Assembly (NCBI GenBank): GCA_002374055.1
Contig: DFLA01000037.1
Span: 1-48,894, forward strand
Direction: 5' to 3'
From: Caryophanales bacterium UBA3631
GTDB lineage: Bacteria > Bacillota_I > Bacilli_A > RF39 > UBA660
Length of the DNA: 48,894 nt
The translations under genes were made by a program, and so were the position numbers. Each line of letters opens with the position of its first letter. Position 1 is the stretch's first letter. Below are positions 43,260-48,894 of the stretch, piece by piece. Under the pieces are notes generated by a model, which worked only from the letters and a program-made list of their open reading frames with translations, searched no databases and was not told the origin of the DNA.

Positions 43260-43748
43260 TCAATTTATTCTTCTAATATTAAACCTCAAAGACAATAAAT
43301 ACAAAACAAAATATAAAACCAAGCCATAAAAAAGACTAACAATAATAGACGAATAAATACTCCTGAAAAAAACACCCATATCAGCAACAATCACACCATT
43401 TAAACATAAAAAAGAAAAACTTAAAAACCTATAAAACACAATCATAAATAATAATTCCAAAATAGAAACAATCAAATTATTAGGAGTAATGCGATTTATA
43501 TAACTAACAATAAATCCAATAAGTAAAAATAAACCAGCATTCATAAAATAAAAACCCGTATAAGCAAAATCATATATAAAACCTAATAAAAAGCAAAAGA
43601 TAAAAAAGTTTCTACTATCATTTTTAAAATAAGGCTCTAATAAAATCAAAGAAGAAAAAATAATTAATCCAACAAACTTAGTTCCATGAAAAAAATAATT
43701 AATCAAAAACTCCAAAACAAAAGAAAATAAAGAAACAATTATAACCAT
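43260..43748 (-). CDS. mreD: Rod-shape determining protein MreD
   Basis: A 162-residue membrane protein with five or six helices, right size for MreD, part of the wall-elongation complex. Sequence conservation in this family is low; FCFLLGFIYDFAYTGFYFMNAGLFLLIGFIV split by a turn is the best-conserved part. Its start overlaps the mreC stop by one base (TAATG), so the call rests strongly on context. Confidence 0.85.
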   Translation of the reverse strand: MVIIVSLFSFVLEFLINYFFHGTKFVGLIIFSSLILLEPYFKNDSRNFFIFCFLLGFIYDFAYTGFYFMNAGLFLLIGFIVSYINRITPNNLIVSILELLFMIVFYRFLSFSFLCLNGVIVADMGVFFRSIYSSIIVSLFYGLVLYFVLYLLSLRFNIRRIN

Positions 43749-44554
43749 TATTTTTCACCCTTCTTCACAATTGAAACATAACTTATATCATTAAAATCAA
43801 TACTACTTTTAACCCTAACAATCTTAGATAAATCAAAATTATCAGTAGAAATATCAGTTACAGTACCAATCAATAAACCACTAGGAAATAAATTTCCAAG
43901 GCCAGTAGTAACAACCTTAGAACCCTTAGGAATATCAATATTTTCAACAATACCCATAACCTCAAACAATCCATCACTATAATTATTTAATATTCCATAA
44001 ACATAACTATCCCCTATTTTTATTTTTACAGAAATATTTACAGGAAACTTAGAATTAGTAAGCAAAATAACATTACTATTATAACTACTAACACTTGATG
44101 TAATACCAACTAAACTACCACCACTTACAACAGCCATATCATTACTAACATCATCACTAGTACCTTTATCAACAATCAAATAATCATTCCAATAATCAAG
44201 GCCACGACTAATAACACTAGCATTAACATAATTCTTATCACTAAGCAAACTATCAATACCAGTTAATTCCCTTAACTTATTAAGTTCAGATACCAATTCC
44301 TCATTTTCAGCAATATAAGACTGAGCCCTATCAACTTCCTTCTTTAAATTCTCATTTTCAACAACCAACTTATCATAATCATCATTATTAAAAGAAGTAA
44401 AAGGATGAGTCAAAACCCTATCAACAAACAATACACCATCTTTAATAAAAAAATCAGGCAAATTAACTCTCATATTAATAATTACACTAGAAACAATGAA
44501 ACAACACAAAATAACACATAAAACAACCTTACTATAACCATTCTTCTTTCGCAT
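43748..44554 (-). CDS. mreC: Rod-shape determining protein MreC
   Basis: A 268-residue protein: N-terminal membrane helix (about 9-27), coiled coil (~60-95, ENENLKKEVDRAQSYI), then the MreC beta domains with YWNDYLIVDKGTSDDV, VVSGGSLVGITSSVSS and the late VTTGLGNLFPSGLLIGTV. It links the elongasome to peptidoglycan synthases outside the membrane. GGTGATG precedes the ATG. No mreB precedes it; radC does. Confidence 0.93.
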   Translation of the reverse strand: MRKKNGYSKVVLCVILCCFIVSSVIINMRVNLPDFFIKDGVLFVDRVLTHPFTSFNNDDYDKLVVENENLKKEVDRAQSYIAENEELVSELNKLRELTGIDSLLSDKNYVNASVISRGLDYWNDYLIVDKGTSDDVSNDMAVVSGGSLVGITSSVSSYNSNVILLTNSKFPVNISVKIKIGDSYVYGILNNYSDGLFEVMGIVENIDIPKGSKVVTTGLGNLFPSGLLIGTVTDISTDNFDLSKIVRVKSSIDFNDISYVSIVKKGEK

Positions 44555-44569
44555 ATCATCACCTTATTA

Positions 44570-44597
44570 ATTATAATATATTTTAATACAAAAGCAA
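44570..44597 (-). promoter_or_regulatory. Possible promoter of mreC
   Basis: Minus strand: TTGCTT (44592-44597), 16-base spacer, TATAAT (44570-44575), between radC and mreC. Confidence 0.45.
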
Positions 44598-44598
44598 A

Positions 44599-45270
44599 CT
44601 ATATATCACCATTTTCCAAAAAACTATAATACTTATCATATCCAATAATAACATGATCAATAACCCTAATACCGAGTAAATTACCAATCTCAACTAACCT
44701 TGCAGTAATAGAAAAATCATTTTTACTAGGAATAACATTACCACTAGGATGATTATGAATACAAATAATAGAAGAAGCACTCAAATTAACAGCCTCCTTA
44801 AAAACCTCCCTAGGATGAACAACACTATAATCGAGAGTACCAATAAATAATAACTTATCCTCAAGAACAACCTTATTAGTATCCAAATAAATACAATAAA
44901 AATACTCCTGTTTCTTGTTTAAAAAAATACCCTTATAATACTCAAAAACAATATCAGCACTAGTAATCTGAATATTTCTAATAGAAGAAAGCCTTTTATT
45001 AAACCTCTTTCCCAATTCTAAACCAGCTAAAATACACGCACTTTTAACATCACCCATACCCTTAACCTTTTTAAGATTAGAATAATTAATCCTACTTAAA
45101 TCACCATCGCAATCACGAAGTATAATACCAGCCAAATCCTTAGCACTATAATCCTTACTTCCAGTCTTTACCAAAATAGACAATAATTCCTCATTACTTA
45201 AAAACTCACTCCCACAAGAAAGAAGTCTCTCAATAGGCCTCTCACTCTTGGGAATTTCCTTGATCCTCAT
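44599..45270 (-). CDS. radC: RadC/JAB-domain protein
   Basis: A 223-residue protein with an N-terminal helix-hairpin-helix region (KVKGMGDVKSACILAGLELG) and a C-terminal JAB/MPN+ metalloprotease-like domain: His172-Asn-His-Pro-Ser-Gly177 and Asp185 form the metal site. The cellular role is unsettled in spite of the historical DNA-repair name. Its start lies 29 bases inside the SPOR/SpoIIB-like gene, and radC precedes mreC, as in Bacillus where mreB intervenes. Confidence 0.95.
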   Translation of the reverse strand: MRIKEIPKSERPIERLLSCGSEFLSNEELLSILVKTGSKDYSAKDLAGIILRDCDGDLSRINYSNLKKVKGMGDVKSACILAGLELGKRFNKRLSSIRNIQITSADIVFEYYKGIFLNKKQEYFYCIYLDTNKVVLEDKLLFIGTLDYSVVHPREVFKEAVNLSASSIICIHNHPSGNVIPSKNDFSITARLVEIGNLLGIRVIDHVIIGYDKYYSFLENGDI

Positions 45271-45715
45271 TAATTACCAACTCCTCATAACTACTTAAAA
45301 CCTGATTACAAATACTATCAATTGCATCACCACTTGCTTCATTGAGTAAAATATCATACTGACCCAAAACAGAAACAAAAGAACTATTATTAATACTATT
45401 TTCCTTTATATAAATATCATACCCTTTTTCTTTAAAATATTCCTTAATCTTAAGAGCATTTTTTTTATCTTTCGTTATTCCAACATAAGTATGATAACCA
45501 TCATCAAGAACACTATACACATAATAAGAAAAATCAGACATACTTCTCTTCATAATATCCTCATTAGAATAAACACCCTGCTCCAAAAAATAAACCATAT
45601 CATATCCCGAAGAAACAGGAAAAACATTAAAACTATCATACTGATTCAAAGTGAACTTTCCCAAATAAATACCAACAGCCAAAGATAAAAAAATAGACCA
45701 AAAATACTTTTTCAT
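45242..45715 (-). CDS. SPOR-like membrane protein, possible SpoIIB counterpart
   Basis: A 157-residue protein with an N-terminal helix (about 5-18) and an external domain. Residues ~33-90 (VYFLEQGVYSNEDIM, then YHTYVGITKDKKNALKIKEYFKEKG) follow the SPOR pattern that binds denuded peptidoglycan. In B. subtilis spoIIB, which has a SPOR domain and acts in septal engulfment, lies just upstream of maf-radC-mreB; the matching position supports a SpoIIB-like role. Sequence similarity to SpoIIB itself was not testable. The tail is acidic. The ATG at 45715 follows GGTGATGG. Confidence 0.68.
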   Translation of the reverse strand: MKKYFWSIFLSLAVGIYLGKFTLNQYDSFNVFPVSSGYDMVYFLEQGVYSNEDIMKRSMSDFSYYVYSVLDDGYHTYVGITKDKKNALKIKEYFKEKGYDIYIKENSINNSSFVSVLGQYDILLNEASGDAIDSICNQVLSSYEELVINEDQGNSQE

Positions 45716-45761
45716 ACCATCACCATCAATATTATATAAAAACCAAAACAAAAAAAATGTC

Positions 45762-45789
45762 AAAAAAAAGAAGAAACAATAATTCTTCT
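45762..45789 (-). terminator. Terminator downstream of the prepilin-like genes
   Basis: Minus strand: AGAAGAA pairs with TTCTTCT (45783-45789 and 45769-45775) across a 7-base loop, then a run of about eight Ts. Confidence 0.7.
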
Positions 45790-45829
45790 CTTACAAATTC
45801 ACTGCACCTAAATATCAAAAAAACAAAAT

Positions 45830-46201
45830 CTATCTAACCTTATTTCTAACAATACTATAACTATTTTTGCCAAAAACTAAATTACCATTTATAAAACCAT
45901 CTAAATCCAAACTAATAACACCTTCACTAGGTTTCTCACCACTAAACGAAAAACCAGTACAAGTATTACTATTATTAGTAAAATCATAACTACATCCATT
46001 AAAATCACCCTTTAGCTTAGCCTCAAAATAATAATTTTCCAAAGACTTAACTAAAATATCCACAGAAGCATCATTAACAGATGACTTAGAATCATCAATA
46101 GAAGGTCTAACATAAAAAACAATAAGACCTGATAATAACCCTAAAATAATTATAACCGCTAATACCTCAATTAAAGTAAAACCTTTTTGATTATCTTTCA
46201 T
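45830..46201 (-). CDS. Type IV prepilin-like protein
   Basis: A 123-residue pseudopilin. The class III signal MKDNQKG-FTLIEVLAVII (cut after Gly7, Glu at +5) is followed by a hydrophobic helix to ~residue 31, an amphipathic helix, and a small globular part with two cysteines (NGCSYDFTNNSNTCTGF) that could form a disulfide. The globular module is closely similar to residues ~60-130 of the upstream protein. ComGC-like or minor pilin roles are possible; no pilus ATPase or prepilin peptidase is in the window. The ATG at 46201 follows GGAGG. Confidence 0.85.
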   Translation of the reverse strand: MKDNQKGFTLIEVLAVIIILGLLSGLIVFYVRPSIDDSKSSVNDASVDILVKSLENYYFEAKLKGDFNGCSYDFTNNSNTCTGFSFSGEKPSEGVISLDLDGFINGNLVFGKNSYSIVRNKVR

Positions 46202-46216
46202 AACATTATCCTCCAA

Positions 46217-47455
46217 TTACTCAATATTAAAACCTAAATAAGTAATCTTAACATAACCATTACCCTTCTTAGGATTACCACTAATAGGTTCACTAGTAAC
46301 CATAGCCTCATCATTAACACTAATAGTTTTAGTAGATAAATCATTTGATTCACTACAATCAAAACAAACCATATATTTATCAGCTAAAAGTGAATTCCCA
46401 ATATATCCAGAACCACCATTAGCACCATGAGCAAAACCTGCTCCACCTCCATAAAAGCCACTTCCACCACCAGAAGACCATTCAGAATTAGAAGCACCTA
46501 TACCGAATCCTGCATTTGAACCAATTTGAGTTCCACACCAATTAGAGCCTCCAAAACCACTTTGAGAAGACGAATTACCAACTTGCAAAATTCTACCTTG
46601 ACCACATGTACCAGTAGGAGCAATTGACCCATTAAATCCTCCTCCAGAACCACCAGAAGACTTAAAATCATTAAAATAATATGCTCCACCGCCACCACCT
46701 GCAACAATTAAAATAGACTCCTTATTATTTTCTAAACTCGATAAAACACCAGATTTCAAAGCTATATGAGTAGCTCCACCGCCACCACCTACCATGTCAG
46801 AAGAACTAGCAGTTATACCAGTTCCACCACCATTATAACCGCCGCATATTAAAGAATTGCTACCACTACAACCTTGACCACCAACATTTATAAAAAGTCT
46901 ATCGTCCTTAGAAAGTAAAATAGTACCAGTAGAATATCCACCATATCCACCTATATATTCATCAGTTGCATCTCCACCCTGAGCACCCCATGCCTCTAAT
47001 TTATAATACCCAGAATGTAAAGCACTAAAAAACTGTTCATTACCAGTATATTCAAAAACATAAGAAGAATATAAAGAATCATCAACCAAAACCAAATCGC
47101 CATTATCAACTAAATATGAATAACCATCATAAGTAATAAAACCATTCATATCTCCATTACTATAAATATTAATAACACCCGAATCAGGCAAATTACCATT
47201 AACTTGAAAACCATCACAATTACCATAGCTACCATCAAAATTATAATTACAGCCATGAAATCCGCTATTAACACTAACTCTAGCATAATACTCATTAAAA
47301 GACTTAACTACTCTTCTAGCATTCTCATAACTCAAATTTTTTTTAGAATTATCTAACATACTATTAATATTAGGAACAACTAAAACACTTATAAGACCCA
47401 AAATAATAATTACAGCTAAAACCTCAATCAAAGTAAACCCATTCTTCTTATTCAT
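46217..47455 (-). CDS. Prepilin-like protein fused to a large glycine-rich domain
   Basis: A 412-residue protein. MNKKNG-FTLIEVLAVIIILG is a type IV prepilin signal (cut after Gly6), followed by a helix and a module with the pattern HGCNYNFDGSYGNCDGF shared with the downstream pilin. From ~residue 135 a glycine-rich domain begins: YKLEAWGAQGGDAT, GGYGGYSTGTILL, FINVGGQGCSG, GGGGGATHIAL, ILIVAGGGGGAYY, repeated through ~375, the pattern of the Gly-rich domain known from ALK-type receptors and many gut bacterial surface proteins. It could act as a pilus-tip adhesin or minor pilin. AAGGAAAG precedes the ATG. Confidence 0.85.
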   Translation of the reverse strand: MNKKNGFTLIEVLAVIIILGLISVLVVPNINSMLDNSKKNLSYENARRVVKSFNEYYARVSVNSGFHGCNYNFDGSYGNCDGFQVNGNLPDSGVINIYSNGDMNGFITYDGYSYLVDNGDLVLVDDSLYSSYVFEYTGNEQFFSALHSGYYKLEAWGAQGGDATDEYIGGYGGYSTGTILLSKDDRLFINVGGQGCSGSNSLICGGYNGGGTGITASSSDMVGGGGGATHIALKSGVLSSLENNKESILIVAGGGGGAYYFNDFKSSGGSGGGFNGSIAPTGTCGQGRILQVGNSSSQSGFGGSNWCGTQIGSNAGFGIGASNSEWSSGGGSGFYGGGAGFAHGANGGSGYIGNSLLADKYMVCFDCSESNDLSTKTISVNDEAMVTSEPISGNPKKGNGYVKITYLGFNIE

Positions 47456-47507
47456 ATCAACACTTTCCTTACTATAAATATAATATCACAATTAAAAAAT
47501 AAAATAA

Positions 47508-47531
47508 AGAAAAAGCACAAGAAAATCTTGT
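47508..47531 (-). terminator. Terminator of ffh
   Basis: Minus strand: ACAAGA pairs with TCTTGT (arms 47526-47531 and 47517-47522, 3-base loop), then GCTTTTTC. A modest stem but properly placed. Confidence 0.55.
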
Positions 47532-47532
47532 A

Positions 47533-48837
47533 CTAGAAAGGCATCTTAAAATTACCATTTTTAAACTGTTTCATCATAACCTTCATTTGATCAAATTGTT
47601 TTAATAACCTATTAACTTCCTCAACACTACGAGCACTACCCTTCGCAATGCGTTGCTTACGAGTAGCCTTCAAAACCTCAGGATGACGTCTTTCATAAGG
47701 TGTCATAGAAAGAATAATCGCTTCAATATGAGCCATATCCTTAGGATCTATTTTAACACCCTTTAACTCCTTAGGAACACCAGGAAGTAACTTGATTAAA
47801 TTCTCAAGAGGTCCTAACTTCTTAATTTGCTTCATTTGACTTAAAAAATCCTCTAAATCAAATTTACCACTTTGCATCTTTTTAGCAGCTTTCATTGCCT
47901 CATCTTGATCAATTGCCTCCTCAGCCTTCTCAAGCATAGTCATAATATCTCCCATACCTAAAATACGAGTAGCAATTCTATCAGGATAAAATGCTTCAAT
48001 TCCATCCATCTTTTCACTAACACCAACAAACTTAATAGGAATATTAGTTAAATGACGAATAGATAACGCTACACCACCCCTAGTATCACCATCCATCTTA
48101 GTAAGTATAGCACCAGTCAAAGGTAAACTAGAATTAAATCCTTCAATAACATTAATCGCATCCTGACCAGTCATACTATCAACAACAAGTAAAATTTCAT
48201 TTGGTTTAACACAATCATTAATATTATTTAACTCATCCATTAAACCCTCATCAATATGAAGTCTACCAGCAGTATCAAGAAGTATATAATCAAATCCGTT
48301 TTCCTTAGCATAAGCTACACCATTCTTAGCTATATCAACAGGATTACCCTTACCCTCATCATAAACAGGAATATTTAACTCACGACCAATTTGCTTCAAT
48401 TGATCAATAGCTGCAGGTCTATAAACATCACATGCAACAAGTAATGGCTTTTTAGCATGTTTCTTGCGCAACATTAAACCTAATTTACCAATCATAGTAG
48501 TTTTACCAGCACCTTGTAAACCAACAAGCATTAAAATACTAGGTTTACCAGAAGTATATAAAGGAGCAGCCTCCCCTCCTAATAACTCTACCAACTCATC
48601 CTTTAAAATCTTAACAAACATTTCACCAGGCTTTAAACTCTTAGCAACCTCTTCACCTAATGCCTTCTCCTTAACATTAGAAATAAACTCCTTAACAACC
48701 TTATAATTAACATCAGCCTCTAATAAAGCTAATCTAATCTCACGAGTAACTTCACTAATATTCTCCTCAGTTATCTTACCATAACCTTTAATCTTATTAA
48801 TCGCACTCTGTAATCTATCTCCTAAACTTTCAAACAT
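47533..48837 (-). CDS. ffh: Signal recognition particle protein Ffh
   Basis: A 434-residue GTPase that binds 4.5S/6S RNA and signal sequences and brings ribosomes to the membrane. The N domain (MFESLGDRLQSAINKIKG), G1 loop GLQGAGKTT, DTAGRLHID, TKMDGD and GVSEKMDGIEAF form the NG part; the methionine-rich M domain (~300-434) includes GSARSVEEVNRLLKQFDQMK and ends in KMPF. Full length. AAAGGATTG lies upstream. No ylxM or ftsY is adjacent within the window. Confidence 0.98.
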   Translation of the reverse strand: MFESLGDRLQSAINKIKGYGKITEENISEVTREIRLALLEADVNYKVVKEFISNVKEKALGEEVAKSLKPGEMFVKILKDELVELLGGEAAPLYTSGKPSILMLVGLQGAGKTTMIGKLGLMLRKKHAKKPLLVACDVYRPAAIDQLKQIGRELNIPVYDEGKGNPVDIAKNGVAYAKENGFDYILLDTAGRLHIDEGLMDELNNINDCVKPNEILLVVDSMTGQDAINVIEGFNSSLPLTGAILTKMDGDTRGGVALSIRHLTNIPIKFVGVSEKMDGIEAFYPDRIATRILGMGDIMTMLEKAEEAIDQDEAMKAAKKMQSGKFDLEDFLSQMKQIKKLGPLENLIKLLPGVPKELKGVKIDPKDMAHIEAIILSMTPYERRHPEVLKATRKQRIAKGSARSVEEVNRLLKQFDQMKVMMKQFKNGNFKMPF

Positions 48838-48862
48838 GTTATCAATCCTTTCGACATTACCA

Positions 48863-48871
48863 ATTATATCA
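48863..48871 (-). promoter_or_regulatory. Extended -10 promoter of ffh
   Basis: Minus strand TGATATAAT (hexamer 48863-48868) with a T-rich tract upstream but no clear -35. If ylxM lies beyond the window, this could be internal. Confidence 0.45.
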
Positions 48872-48894
48872 AAAAAACAAGTAAATATCTATAA

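Overview
The window is very AT-rich DNA from a low-GC Firmicute of the Bacilli/Mollicutes-related gut type. TGA is used as a normal stop (for example the ATGA and TGATG junctions near 22110, 33130 and 34197), so this is not a code-4 mycoplasma. The conserved segment 40911-45715 has the same gene order as the Bacillus subtilis spoIIB-radC-mreCD-spoIVFAB-rplU-prp-rpmA-obg region, lacking maf, mreB, minCD and spo0B. Together with a SpoIID-like protein this points to a spore-forming or formerly spore-forming lineage. Nearly all genes are on the minus strand; the only plus-strand genes are an ABC transporter pair at 7950-9748.

Layout. 1-10.9 kb is a mixed, partly accessory region: an ABC exporter cut by the window edge, an ORF6N protein with a PLD-like C-terminus, a GT2 glycosyltransferase, a DUF457 membrane protein, D-aminoacyl-tRNA deacylase, a SpoIID-domain protein, a KilA-N protein, an SDR oxidoreductase, the plus-strand ABC pair, a 48-residue cysteine-containing protein, tRNA-Leu(GAG), and a complete type III toxin-antitoxin locus. 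That locus has a strong promoter, two 50-nt antitoxin RNA repeats with compensatory base changes, an attenuating terminator and a ToxN/CptN-type endoribonuclease. 10.9-13.5 kb is a P-type calcium ATPase.

13.6-35.3 kb is a surface-polysaccharide locus. It holds TagO/WecA, several GT2 and GT4 enzymes, a TagGH/Wzm-Wzt-type ABC exporter, a pyruvyltransferase-FrhB fusion, a double glycosyltransferase, GtrII and DUF2142 membrane proteins, a polyprenyl-phosphate sugar cassette, an Alg13/Alg14-like pair and GalE. Inside it lies a CotH / VTC-like / DUF4956 trio.

35.4-39.5 kb encodes two secreted proteins: a membrane-anchored cohesin-like protein and a dockerin-bearing glucosaminidase, which could form a cell-surface docking pair. 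39.6-45.7 kb is the conserved housekeeping, cell-shape and sporulation block, with an L21 leader RNA. 45.8-47.5 kb carries two paralogous type IV prepilin-like proteins, one fused to a large glycine-rich domain. The window ends with ffh.

Sites were read by eye: most gene groups end in a hairpin followed by a U-run, and many promoters have TATAAT with an extended TGn element and a poor -35. All functional calls rest on recognised motifs and gene context; no database search was run.
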